DNA of 64,000 bases from Clarkia xantiana subsp. parviflora (taxonomy: Eukaryota > Streptophyta > Magnoliopsida > Myrtales > Onagraceae), in the NCBI GenBank assembly GCA_036873135.1, contig JAPTYO010000008.1:27616761-27680760 (forward strand), given 5' to 3'. The notes under the pieces were generated by a model that made no database searches, was not told the DNA's origin, and saw only the letters and a list, made by a program, of their open reading frames with translations. This document shows positions 35,913 through 47,310 of the stretch, in pieces; position 1 is the stretch's first letter, and every line of letters begins with the position of its first letter. A program made the translations under genes and the position numbers.

Positions 35913-36607
35913 GGGTTAAGAACCTGTGAAAGGTCTGAATTATCACCCATCTTAACGGGAGAGGTCTGAAATTTAAAAAGTTAATAACGGAGGTCTGAAA
36001 TTTCAATTTTGTTGATTTGAGGTTTTTCGTCCATTTTTAAGGTTAAATTTAACAGAATTGTGTGAAATGGCATTTTTGCCCCTTTAATATTTTGTTTTAT
36101 TTAATATCTTATTTAAGGAAATGTGAAATGACAATTTTACCCATAAAGTCAAATTAAAATCACCCAGCTCCGTCCACTGCCACCCGACTCCGCCCACCAC
36201 CACCCGACTCCGGCCACCACCTCAGCAAAAAAGCTCTGATCGGAGCCCAATCGGGGTCGTTGGCTCCGATTTGGGCCCAATCGGAGCCTTGGTGGTGGTC
36301 GCTGGAGTACGGTTGGTGGTCGCCGGAGCTGGGTTGGTGGAGTCGTGGTGGCTTCAAGGGCATTTTGGTCTTTTCACTTCAAGCATGTGAGGAGCACACT
36401 TGATAGAAGCGCATTTTTGGAAATTTATTTTATTTCCGGTCACATGCCAAGCATATGACCAACTTCCGTTAGTTTTAACGGAAAAACTAACGGAGACTGC
36501 TGTTATCAATAAAACTGAAATTTCAGACCTCCATTATTAACTTTTTAAATTTCAGACCTCTCCCATTAACATGGGTGATAGTTCAGACCTTTCATAGGTT
36601 CTTAACC
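35913..36607. mobile_element. MULE-like foldback element 3 (695 bp, 9-bp TSD with one mismatch)
   Basis: Terminus GGGTTAAGAACCT. Flanks are TTTAGCAAA (35,904-35,912) and TTTAGCGAA (36,608-36,616). The right end has lost one terminal C. The arms share 'gaggtctgaaattt' and 'gttaataacggaggtctga'. The GC-rich palindromic centre (36,160-36,360) carries the same 'ccgactccg(c)ccaccacc' and 'cccaatcggagc' units as element 1. No transposase. Confidence 0.8.
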
Positions 36608-37020
36608 TTTAGCGAAACATCTTTTTGCCAATATAGCCAAAGCCTATTAAAATGCTAAAAAGTTAAATCATTTAAAAACAGCGTATATAACTATAAGATC
36701 ACGTAAGAGGTATATGTTTATTTTCCATCCACATTCAATATTTCTTATTTTGTTTTTTTTTCTTTAATTTAAAAATAAATTCCTTAATTAATGTTTTTTA
36801 AAATGTTTTTACTAAATTATATATATATATATATATTCAGATTTTAATATTATTTTAAAAAATAAATAAAATGCTAATTATTTTTATAAAAAAAATATTA
36901 TAGTTTAATTTAATTATAAAAAAAAACTATTATAGTTTAATTATTTCTTATATATCAGTACAATCCTGGTTATCATGGGCGTCAATGGTGTGTGTCATCA
37001 TTATTATTAGTTTTAGACTT
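36608..37020. other. AT-rich spacer
   Basis: Includes a TA run near 36,815-36,836. Nothing else recognised. Confidence 0.4.
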
Positions 37021-37040
37021 GAGTGTCCAATCCATCATAG

Positions 37041-37346
37041 TGGGCCTCATCGGCATATTATTCATTAGGGAAAATAACTGGGCCTAGATTTGAGATCTTG
37101 GGCCTGTGGGGACTTAATAGCCGGGCCCACTGAATGCATTTATTTGTTTCAGAAGAACCGGCCCGTTTGTGGAAAATTTGATTGATTGGGACACACACGG
37201 CGGCGCTGCTCTGCTCTGCTCTGCTCCGTTTCAATTTCGTTCCATTCTCGTCTTTTTATTTTTTTGCAGCATAAAAAACATAAACCTCCTTCCTCCTCCC
37301 TTCCTCCTCTCACACCTCTATTCTCTCCTTTTTGCTGCTAGGGTTT
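37041..37346 (+). promoter_or_regulatory. Promoter region with site II motifs and telo-box
   Basis: TGGGCC at 37,041-37,046, 37,079-37,084 and 37,099-37,104; GGCCCA at 37,124-37,129; tagggttt (telo-box) at 37,339-37,346, only 20 bp before the ATG of the next gene. Site II plus telo-box is the usual signature of plant housekeeping genes expressed in dividing cells. No clear TATA box. Confidence 0.6.
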
Positions 37347-37366
37347 CGAGTTTTGCTCCGTTTCCA

Positions 37367-38242
37367 ATGGACGCGACCAGACGATTGACAGCTAATACTA
37401 CTACTGGTATCTCCTTTCTTTCTCTTCCACCCATGATTCTTGTTTTCTGCATACTTTGCCTATGCCATGTTTGAAAAATGGTTTCCAAGGTCTGATTTTC
37501 TAATCTGATTATTGATTTCTTAGAGTCATAACCATTATTATGCAAGTGCCAGTTTCTGGAATTTGATTTCTCTGTTGATGTATCTGAATGGTATACTTTA
37601 ATTCTTGTGAACATTTATTCTAGTAGAATTGTTCTTGTATGTATGTATGTATGTATGTATGTATGTATGTGTGTAAACATTTCTACTATTATCATTCATT
37701 ATTCTATTGATCTGCTACCTCCTTCATTATCACTTAGAAAAAGAAAAGCTATGTTTGTATGGATTCCCCAACATACAAACTGTAAAGATTTCTTGTTATC
37801 TTGGATAGTAACTCTAATTGTTTTTGCTTAAATACGACATATGTTGAATCTCCCGATCACATTTTTTTTTCTCTCATCAGAAAGAGAGGAAGATTTTGGA
37901 GATTGGCTGAGGAGGTTGCAGAAGTCTGTCTATTTTGTTGCATCTTTCATGATTTGGGTTGCTATTATGTTCATTTGGTTTGCATCTGTTATTCCATATG
38001 GCCGCAGTTTAAGTAACTTAAACTGCATATGTCATATATAAATAAATAAATTACATTGTTGAAGAATATCTTCACCTAATTCATTTTCTTTGACATATAT
38101 ATATATATGACAGTTGCTGTACGTGGTTGTGTCTATTGTTGCTTGGGTTATCATCATAATCCTTGTGATGAGTGAACTTCCGATGAAGAGGAGAGGCTGG
38201 ATGAGTATCTATCAACGGTATCGGGCATTGGTCTTGGTATGA
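37367..38242 (+). CDS. Small two-span membrane protein of unknown function (3 exons)
   Basis: Exon 1 is 37,367-37,406 (MDATRRLTANTTT) with donor GTATCT. Exon 2, 37,881-38,012, reads EREEDFGDWLRRLQKSVYF, then a hydrophobic span (ASFMIWVAIMFIWFASVIP). Exon 3, 38,114-38,242, reads LLYVVVSIVAWVIIIILVMS, then a basic tail (ELPMKRRGWMSIYQRYRALV) to TGA. The product would be about 100 aa: acidic/basic N-terminus, two transmembrane spans, cytosolic-looking basic C-terminus. I do not recognise the family. Exon 1 and 2 phases agree, but the obvious exon 2 donor (A|GTAACT) leaves phase 1 while exon 3 needs phase 0. Either a weaker donor is used (GTTATT after TCT is in phase) or this copy has a lesion. 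Intron 1 contains a GTAT microsatellite (about 37,638-37,670). Confidence 0.65.
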
Positions 38243-38908
38243 TGTAGCTTCCATCTGTATGTACGACTTGATTTTAGGTAGTATTAATTATTAACTAGTT
38301 GTTACCTGACTGAATGAATGAATGGTCTCTTTAAAGAATATTATATATAAATTACTTTTATTTTGTTCCCTCTCTTCAGTTATAAATTTAGTATGGCTTG
38401 ATGTTCTACCATGTTTGGTCCTTACCGAGGAAATATGGTGTGTATGCTTATCCTATGTCTATGGCACAATTTAACTGACATCCAAAACAATAACAAGCTT
38501 GTCCCCCAAAATTGGAAAAATCCATACCTGCTGCAGCATCCATCCACAGCTTCAAAGACCACACAACCACAACATGAAGTAACTGTTAACTGACATAACT
38601 AACCATACAAGAAAGACAAGATGCTTGATTTCCTTCAAATGGAGGGAGATGCATTCCTTTATTCTGTCTGAACACAAAATGTATGTACAAGGAGCATGGT
38701 ACACTGATGTGTCTTTCCTACTACAATGATACTAACCTTGAAGAAACCAAAAAAAAAAAAAGAGCTTTACATTCGAAATCACACATCGAGGCTTGCTTTG
38801 AAGACTACAAAAGAATCTATACGACGACCTAATTTGATTGCTGACCCTCACCCATCTCACTAGGCATTGTTTGTCAGCAATGTATAATAACAACTATACA
38901 GAAGCCCT
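38243..38908. other. Convergent 3' regions of two genes
   Basis: 666 bp between the stop codons of the small membrane-protein gene (plus) and the 1218-aa gene (minus); probably both 3' UTRs. Nothing else recognised. Confidence 0.5.
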
Positions 38909-40652
38909 TCAAACCATCATATTCAAGTCCGAAAGGTCATCCATTGGGATCTCGAGCCCATCTAACCCCAAGAAATCATCTTGGTCTTGCAGATTATCGT
39001 CATCCATGTTCAACCACGAAGCTAGATCTTCACCTTGGCAGTCATCCACACAACCAAGCACATCCATTCCAGGCAACTGTAAACTCGAAAAATCAAGAAC
39101 CTCTTCTGTGTCGTCATCATCATCTATCAATGGCTTGTGGAGTTGAACCTTTTCTTTTGACTTTGACCCGGAAGCAAAGGCTTGCTTGGATTGATCACCT
39201 GCGAGGAGACCGTTGATCGAGACAGATAACTGGGTTGACTTCGGCTTCGCTTTCAACTTACTCTCTCCTTTGACTGGTGATCTGCCACTGCCTTTTGTGT
39301 TTCCGGATTTACCCTCTCTATCCCTTTCACTTCTCTTCCCTTTCGGGCTGCTGATAACCAGAGCTGCTGCCATTCCTGATGGAGAACCCAAGGAAGAGTT
39401 GCCAATGACATCATCAAGCAACAACTCTCTCTTCTTGACACGATTCAACCATGTTTCTTCTTTGTTAGTGGTTTGTTCGGACAAGTTGTTATTCATAGCA
39501 ACACTGGAAGGTAGTCCGTACTGGTCTGTGTCTTGCTGTGGTCTCTTGGAAGCTATTGAAAAAGAAAATGGACAGAAATCATATTGGAGAGATATAAGGG
39601 GATAGTTTGGTCATTGATGGTAGATTATTGTATAAAATAGCATCAATATCAATCCTAAATGATCACACTACCCCCCTTTAACTTAATGACTAAACTACCC
39701 TTAAGCATGTGATTTGAAAGGGGCTTACCTTCTCCATTAGTATCAGGTAGTAAATAAGCTAGACTGAGACGAGATGATCCAGAATCAAAGATGTCCTTAA
39801 ATAAGGGCTCGCTGAAGCAACTATTTCCCGTGTCTTCAAACTCTGTACACCTATCCAAGGTGCGTTTTGCAAATGCCATGGCAGCTTGGTTGGCCATTTT
39901 GGTGTTGGAGTTCTTCCCTCCACTACCATGACCCCGACACATCTGAAAGCGAAAAAAAAAAAAATGTTTTTATATTTATGCGATGATTACTCAAATTGTA
40001 ATTTTGATAACACTACATAAAAATGAAGCTTGAAGACTGTAACCATGATAATGATGTTAACTGCAAATTAATCTTACTTCGATGACTAAACTCCTACGGT
40101 ATGAAACATACAGGGCTTTTTAGTCAAAAAGAAAATTACCATGTATCTCTTGTAAGCCATTCCTACAAGCTTGTCCAAGGCAAGTTGTTCAAACTCCCTA
40201 AGAAACAAAAACAGAAAAGTTAAGGGGGGTCAAAGGTAAATTATTCAGATTAAAATCCCACCAATCAGAGAAATTAGAAACTTTACTTCTCTTGAGATTC
40301 TTTGGCCTCTAATGTAGATGTCAATAGTCTATCTAGCGACCGTTTCTTCTTCGATACCTACAAACAAGGATTTATAGATGCATGAGCCCCACTTTTATCA
40401 ATGAAAAATTTCTGGCATAGAAAATGACTTTCTCATGAATATTATGTTACTAATCTTAAGAACATATAATTATTCATAATGAAATAGGTTCCATAATTCA
40501 TTTAGCTAGCAGACCTCCATTTGATATTTCTCCATTAGTTCACTGATCTCATCATTAATTCCTCCATTTTGCGGTCGATCTGTTTTAGGCTGCAAAAACA
40601 AAGGTGCAATCAGTGGGACAAGAAACTTCTGAGTTTTAAAGTTACTTCAAAC

Positions 40653-40690
<38 letters not shown>

Positions 40691-43260
40691 CTAACCAACA
40701 GATCGGGGAAGATTCCAATGCTATGCATCTCTAGCAGGAGCTTTTCATTTATATCCATACTATCATATGAAGATCTTTCCCTATCAGGAATCGGTTTTTG
40801 GTCTGCAACTAATAAACCATTTATGGGACGAGAATTACTTATTGTTCTTAAAATGCCATTTCCATGCCCATCGAAGCCTTGCATGCCAGTTACCATGTAA
40901 CCGTTAGTACTGCTACTTTCAATGGATTTATAACTAAAGCCATTTGATTCTAAATTTCCATCAAACTCATGCCTATATCTGTATGAATCATCAACTATAA
41001 GGTCATCAGTTTCGCTAATGCAGTAGTCAGCCGCCTCTTCCTCAGGAATCAAAGCAGCTAGAAGTCTTTCGCTGAGGGAAACCATGCTCTGATCGTCCCC
41101 TACTGTCTCACCAAATAAACCAGACCCCATACGATGATCTTTATCAACATGGGTGTGGTTCTCCATTCTAAATGCAGATCCGACATTTTCCTGAAAGTGT
41201 TGAAAGGCAATGTTATAAATATTTATTAATATAATGGGTTAATTAGTTACTTGCTAGCTCAACTTTGGGGGTTAACAACAAGTAATCACCTCTTCTTGTT
41301 TCAGAAAATTAATATCTACATCTGATACGAAACCGAAGAGTGGCTCCTTTTCACTCCAGAAGGACGGCTGAGCCACGTGTGCTGCAGCAACAGCCCAATG
41401 AGTTTAAGTTTTTCCACAAATCTAAAGAGCCGCTAAGATTTACAAGAAACTCACTAGGATTAATAACAGCATTTGCAGCAGCCAGCTCCTCATGTCCATC
41501 ATCAGAGACAACTGAGATGATGATAAACCCCATAACAAAAAGAATTCACAAATAGCATCACAATTACGCTTAATTTTTAAATGAAAATTACCAGGAAAAT
41601 CTGCAGGTGAGTTAACTGATGCATGTTTTTGTCGAGGAAATGCTTTGCGGTCAGAGAGTCTCCTAGTGGGTGGACGACCCGCCTTGCTGAGAATATCATC
41701 ATTAAATAAATAAATAAATAAATAAATAAAATCTAAATAACTGAATGGTTTTATAAAGCAAATCCTACTGAAAATGGCCTTTTGACCATTAATTACCTAT
41801 CACTCTTGTCAGTACCAATTCTGGAAGTTCTAAGCTGCTTTGCTGTTTCCTCATGGCCTGACATTTGCAAGAGCGACCTAGATGAAACAAAGCCACGCCC
41901 AGCCCTTCCATGCCTTCGAGATCCATCTCCATTGGCTTCCCCACGGACTGACTTATTCTTCCTTGATGATACTGTCGAAAGCTTCTGAATATGATGAGCT
42001 GATTTCTCCTCCACTCTACCTCTGTTTTTCATTTCAGTGGCCCCTGAATCCTCCTCTTCTGATATTGGGGAAGAAGACAAAATCTCTCCTTTCAACTTAA
42101 CAACTTGAGGGGAACTGACTGGCATTCGCCTCGGGAATCCCAAACCCGATTCGGTACCAGAATCCATTGGAGAAGCCTCATTGCTGGAAGCAGCAGGACC
42201 AAGATTCGTCCTTCTACCTCGATTTGTCTTTTTAAGTTTTCCAGTACCAAAATGAGAACTCGGTGGCGAAGTTGATTGTGCTAACGCGGTTCGTTTGCGG
42301 TTCTTTTCTCCAACAGCATTAGGAGGTCTATTTTTGCAATTACCAGTCTCCCAATCGTTAGACACAGAGGCTTGGTTCGCCATTGGAGCCAACTTGGGAA
42401 CTGCCCCTGAACTTGATCTTGGAGCTCTAATGGGAATAGACATTCTTGAATTTGATGTTGGACTTGAGGAGTTTAATTCATCGCGGCAATTCACTCTGCC
42501 ACAAAATATATATGTATATAACACCACAAATGTTACACATAGAAATATGAGCAATGCTATATAGTGTGATATTTAGATTGAAACTTAGTGTGAAAATAAA
42601 ATATTTTCGATTATAGGGAACTCTTGGTTATCTCATTCAATCCCAGTTTGCCTAAAAAGGCAACTTTTTCACTCACTCCAACTTCTGCTCAAATTTTCAC
42701 AACGTACAGAATTTCCTAGAAATACACTAAGTGGGTGATAAAATTAAAAAAAAAAACCTGGTTCTTCAACGGAGTAAAATAAAACAGGAGCAATTTAAGG
42801 ATGTACAAATACAAGAATTTGGACATACTTGTTTATTGCCTTTAGGTTCACCCTTTCCTTGTCAGGACCCAGGTAACCCTCATTGTCAACCTTAGAATTT
42901 GAAGCACCTGAAGCCAAGCCCGTCTGTTGGGAGTGAATGTCACTTTTTGCAGCTGTCTGTTGGGAGAGAATGTCACTTTTTGCAGCTCCAATGACTCCAT
43001 TCCCAGTTCCGGGCCTATATCATGTCGAAAATATAAGTTCAAGCTTATTCCAAACATATTAGTAGAAGATCCAAAATATTTACAAAAACGTTTATGAAAA
43101 CCCACTCGAGAGTTAGCAAGGACAAGACAAGGAAATAGACTTAATGGGTGCAATATGGTAAAAGTATAGTATGCTCTATTATTGACGTTTAAATAGGGAT
43201 AATCTTGACTTCATGGGAGCAAAAGTGTACCTTTTTGCATGGGCATGTATTGAAAATTGG

Positions 43261-43292
<32 letters not shown>

Positions 43293-44970
43293 AGGATCTG
43301 AAACAGTGATGTCATTTTCAAATGTTTGGGGGATCTAATATGATTGTTGGGGGATTTGAAAGTAATGAATGCTAAGAAGACGTACCTAAATCCATGAGAG
43401 TTGCTATTCAACCTCAATCGGGCATTATTAATGGACCTTTGCTGAATTTCATGCTTCGGTTCTCTATATCCATTAAGTGGTTTAGTAGAGACTCCACATG
43501 AAGAAGTATCCGGCTTTATTACAGACCGCTTCTTCTTCATTTTTGACTTCTCCCATCCATCACCAATTGGTAGTGTCCGATCATCGGATTTGACATTACC
43601 ACCATTTGCTAACTTTGGCAGTTCCCTGTCCCTATCGATAGGCCTAGAAGACCTCATAGAACCATGACCGCGCATATCCTGCCAAAACAGTGATGAGAGA
43701 AACAACATTTCTTAGAATATATAGCAAGAAATGTCAGCTAGTATCGATATTTGATATCATTAAATAATATAATAACTAAGAAATTAATATTAGAGCGAGA
43801 AAATCATGAATAAAGAGTTCTAAGGTTACGAAAGAAAATAATGACGTAACCAAAGATTTTTTGGCATGCTCAGGACTTGCGATTTGGCAATGTAAAGAAA
43901 AACACAAACAAAGTTGTACAGACAATTTGTCAAATTTTCGAGATAGAGCAATGCTACAAAGTGTGACACTTGGAGTGATACTTCGAGCAGAAATGGATTT
44001 TTTCTCCATTTCTAGAAACTTTTGACTATCTTATTCGATCATTTTTCCCCTAAAAATGTACTTTTTCCACTTTTCAGACTAAATTTCACAATTTGCAGAA
44101 CTTTCCATATATATGATAATATGATATAACATTTCCTTAAGCCTAGAAGGCTAGAACTATCATAGAAGGTAGCTCGGGTAGTGAAACCAAATGTCATTTA
44201 AGAAATATACCTTCACATCCGCCAATGAAGTTCGACGTTTGCTCGGAACAGAATTCTTTATCCGTTCCTCTGTCTTCTGTATGTCATGCTCAAAATTGCT
44301 GCTAATAATGTTATTATGTGATCCTACCTTGCCAAGGCCCTGCCCAAGCATTGGACGATCATTCGATAACATGGGGCCAGATTGTTCACCAGAGTACACT
44401 TCTGATCGAGATCTCTTTTTAGTAGATACGATTGGAAAGAACTTGTTGATTACAGATATTGATTCATCAAAGAATTTGATCCTTTCCCTATAATTATTTT
44501 AACAAAAAAAAACCAATTTATAAACTTTTCATCAAGCATAAAAAAATTGTGTAGAAGTAAAAATTATACCTGGCCTTGGAAGAACATTCACGAAGACCAA
44601 CTTTTATTCGTTTCATTTCCTCTTGTGACGGAGGAGCTACTAGCTTCCCTTTATTAGATGGAGAGTTATCAGGTGAAATTCCAAATGCAACAGCAATATT
44701 CCGTCTTATGTCCCCTTGACGGCTACTAGATCTAAGGTCCAAAGGCACTGGTTTTGACCGAAACGGCAAGCATTGCAAGAAATTCAAAACTTCAGATTGT
44801 CCTACTGAAGAATTATTTCTCGACAGATTTGGAAGAGATGATGAGACCAAATTATCCACAGTGTCTCGAAAACTACTTGATCTATCCATTGAATGTGATC
44901 CACGATTTCCAAAACTATACAGTGGCCTGTCAGGGGTCTCAGAGGACAGATCAAACTTATTAGATGCCAT
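38909..44970 (-). CDS. Plant-specific 1218-aa protein, At2g19390/At4g29790-like (14 exons)
   Basis: Exons 5' to 3': 44570-44970, 44211-44487, 43386-43678, 42829-43014, 41797-42495, 41592-41686, 41455-41511, 41290-41381, 40696-41190, 40515-40589, 40287-40357, 40140-40197, 39729-39942, 38909-39552. All are GT-AG with matching phases, 3657 nt. Marks: N-terminus MASNKFDLSSETPDRPLYSF; KARERIKFFDESISVINKFF; basic, serine-rich middle with KMKKKRS and several RR/KK stretches; SKAGRPPTRRLSDRKAFP; SDDGHEELAAANAVINPS; AQPSFWSEKEPLFGF; WLNRVKKRELLLDDV; acidic C-terminus rich in D and L. Mostly disordered, probably nuclear; no enzymatic domain seen. The family is my recollection of uncharacterised Arabidopsis proteins of similar length. 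Exon 4 carries a 33-nt tandem duplication. Confidence 0.85.
40653..40690. repeat. Intronic (TA)n(GA)n microsatellite
   Basis: 'tatatata' then 'agagagag' for about 38 bp, ending 6 bp inside the intron that follows exon 9 of the 1218-aa gene. Confidence 0.9.
41703..41731. repeat. Intronic (AAAT)n microsatellite
   Basis: About seven 'aaat' units in the intron between exons 5 and 6 of the 1218-aa gene. Confidence 0.9.
43264..43292. repeat. Poly-G tract of 29 (poly-C in the sense of the gene)
   Basis: An uninterrupted run of 29 G inside intron 3 (43,015-43,385) of the 1218-aa gene. On the transcribed sense strand it is C29. Long G/C homopolymers of this size are rare in plant introns. Confidence 0.95.
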
Positions 44971-45790
44971 AGCATCAAGTTTCTTGTATTGTCCTTGTCA
45001 CGGATTGTGCAGTCCATGACCAAACATTAGTTTCTTGCACATACTGCACAAATTCTACCGCAAAATCAAATAAGGAGCACAATTTATCATCTGTAACTAA
45101 GCTACAGAAGCTCAAATTAACTAAATAACCTTAAATTCAAAGAATGCAATTCATGAACTTTCATAACAGCTTCATAACAAGCAAAAAACAAAAGAAGTCA
45201 TTAACATTGCGGAACGTTGTACAGCAAGATGTCAGAGAGTAAGTAAGTTAGCATCAAAAAAGAAGAAGAGATTATAAAGTTTGACACTTTCTACAACCCT
45301 ACTAATGACAAGATACTTCCATCCGCAAGCAAATCAAGTCAATCAAATTCAAAAGCAACCCAGTGTCTGAAATCTACAGGTCGGAATAATTCGCCGCAAA
45401 ATTAGCTATGTTCAAACATCAAGAGAATCAATTCAATGGCGGTTTTCTTACCTCAGGCTACTTGGGTAGTTGCAGCAGCTCCGAGCTCCGAAGATTCGAA
45501 AAATCGGTGACTGTGAGACGGCACTAGAAAAGACAGCGGCGATGGGAGAGGCAACTGACCAATTGGGTTGTAATGATTGAAGATTATTGCAGCAAGAGTT
45601 GGGGTTTTGATCTCCGGAGAATCCCCAAATGGAAGGTTTGTACGGAGCTTGAGGGACGAAGCGCCTCGGTGTTTTGATCGGCAATGAACTGGACTGCGCT
45701 GGAATGACGGTTTTACCCTTGGGTGTAGGCGACGATGAGTTGAAAATTCGACCAAGTTGGAGACACTTGGGGAATTTCACAAAACTATAA
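44971..45790 (-). promoter_or_regulatory. 5' UTR, leader intron and promoter of the 1218-aa gene
   Basis: On the minus strand a GC-richer exon-like stretch (about 45,785-45,453) ends with donor GTAAGA. An acceptor TTTGTGCAG precedes 45,040, 70 nt before the ATG at 44,970. This gives a spliced 5' UTR. The leader downstream of the acceptor has short upstream ATGs (for example in 'atgtgcaag'). The exon is open for about 110 codons in one frame but that frame begins with GTG, not ATG, so I do not call it coding. Confidence 0.5.
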
Positions 45791-46088
45791 TTTTTTATTT
45801 TTTATTTTGCTAAAGTTGGCTCCTCGGACTTGTTTGGGTGCCGCCACTTCGAGTTCGAGCCATCGACTGTTTTAAGGATACAATAATAATAATAAATAAT
45901 AATATAAATATACTATGCCGAAAATAGGTTCGACAGAGGTTGTTGGTGGTCGGGGAAGTATATTCAAAGAGCGACTTGTTTACCACAAAAAATAGTGTCC
46001 TGAATCATATCATGTACATGCATTAAATAGTGTGATATATCATAAAACAACTCTACTTTAATTGGAATTATGATTTAAGAATGGTTAA
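45791..46088. other. Short intergenic spacer
   Basis: AT-rich promoter-proximal sequence up to the retrotransposon target site. Nothing specific. Confidence 0.4.
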
Positions 46089-46725
46089 TGTTGGATCACG
46101 GCAGGAACTCTGGTTACGGTGACGGATTCCTTAGCTCCTCGCAATCCTGCAGAAGGGGAATAGAGGGCGGTGACCCAGAATCCCTCTCCGATGCTTAACG
46201 TAAGTACGGTGATCAACAGGGCAAGCAAGCAGTATGTGTATGTGTGTAAAAACGTAACCTTAACCTGGGATAACTTCCCTCCTTTTATAGGGGGAAGGCT
46301 ATCCCAGTTACCTGATTAGGCGGTTGGATTGTGATCCACTATCCCACATATCTCGCCACGTATCTGTACAGTTATACGTATCCCACATATCTCGCCCATT
46401 ATATCACTACTGTAATCATAGCGAGATTTCCGGGATTGTGCTCTTACTGGCGAGTCTCGATCATTATCGGAGACTCCCAAGTTGCATCATTGAGGATTCG
46501 GTGTCGGGGAGTGGTGTCAACTCCCATATCGGGACCGACCACGTCCAGGTCCGATATCTTCGGGGCTTTCCCCTATCGAGGCTATACTCACTCGGGGCTA
46601 TTCCATGTCGGGGCCTCCGTCCGTCGGAGCCCTTAGCCTTCCAGCAACCCAGCTCCTAGCCCAACGAGCCTAGTCGCCGTTTGTCAATCGTTAAGGGGCC
46701 TAACGGCCTTAGCCGGGGCCCATCA
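46089..46725 (-). repeat. 3' LTR of the Tat-type element
   Basis: On the minus strand it starts TGATGGGCCCC and ends ATCCAACA. TATA box CTATAAAAGG at 46,281-46,290. It differs from the other LTR at about 46,124, 46,171 and 46,676. Confidence 0.95.
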
Positions 46726-46740
46726 TTTGCCCCCAAGACG
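46726..46740 (-). other. Polypurine tract
   Basis: CTTGGGGGCAAA on the minus strand immediately before the 3' LTR; primes plus-strand synthesis in LTR retrotransposons. Confidence 0.7.
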
Positions 46741-47167
46741 TGAGGGACTTATAGTGCGTCGCGTCTTCCAATATCGGACCCTTCAACATCCCTGTCGGGG
46801 GTCTTTATTTAAAACATCGGAGGCCTTTGCCCTACTTTCGTCGGAGGCCTTTGCCTCGGATCTCTTCAAGATCTTTTGGGATCCTGCTTGGATTCGAGAG
46901 GATTTCTCGATCAGACCAGCATTAAATGCTGATAGAAGGTGAAGGAACGCCTCGGGTTCTGCACGCCTGCTTTCTGAAAAAGCACTTTTCAACCACCACG
47001 GTACGTCATCATTCCTGTCTTATCTGTCTTCCATGCGTCCCGACGGTTCAAATCAAAATCGTTTCGCCTTCTTCAGATTAGCACGTTTCACTTTGGACGA
47101 TTCCGATTGAATCGTTTTGAATTCTATGGCTCAGATTGCCCGCCCCTTCAGTTCTCTCTTCATTCTC

Positions 47168-47175
47168 TTATAAAA
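47168..47175 (+). promoter_or_regulatory. TATA box of the antisense gene inside the retrotransposon
   Basis: TTATAAAA followed at once by a telo-box-like 'accctaaaccc', then a CT-rich leader and an ATG at 47,311 (about 140 bp downstream). It is oriented opposite to gag-pol, so it is distinct from the LTR promoter. Confidence 0.6.
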
Positions 47176-47310
47176 CCCTAAACCCAGACATTGTTTCACT
47201 TTTCCTCTACTCCTTCTTCTCTGCGATCCCAAGAGCCTTGATCCTCCATACTTCAAGTTTTCACCGGCGCTTCAAGCACTCAAGCTTTTCCGATCAAGAC
47301 TTCAGTCACC

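Noticed and set aside
37607..37831. Open frame of 74 codons with a CMYV repeat
   Set aside because: It lies in intron 1 of the small membrane-protein gene and is generated by the GTAT microsatellite.
45448..45780. A 110-codon minus-strand frame upstream of the 1218-aa gene
   Set aside because: It begins with GTG, not ATG, and lies in what looks like a non-coding 5' exon. I considered a small organelle-targeted protein but could not match a family.
46324..46659. Open frames of 111 and 101 codons in the left LTR, repeated in the right LTR (56,178-56,513)
   Set aside because: Identical because the LTRs are identical; they overlap in two frames and run antisense to LTR transcription.
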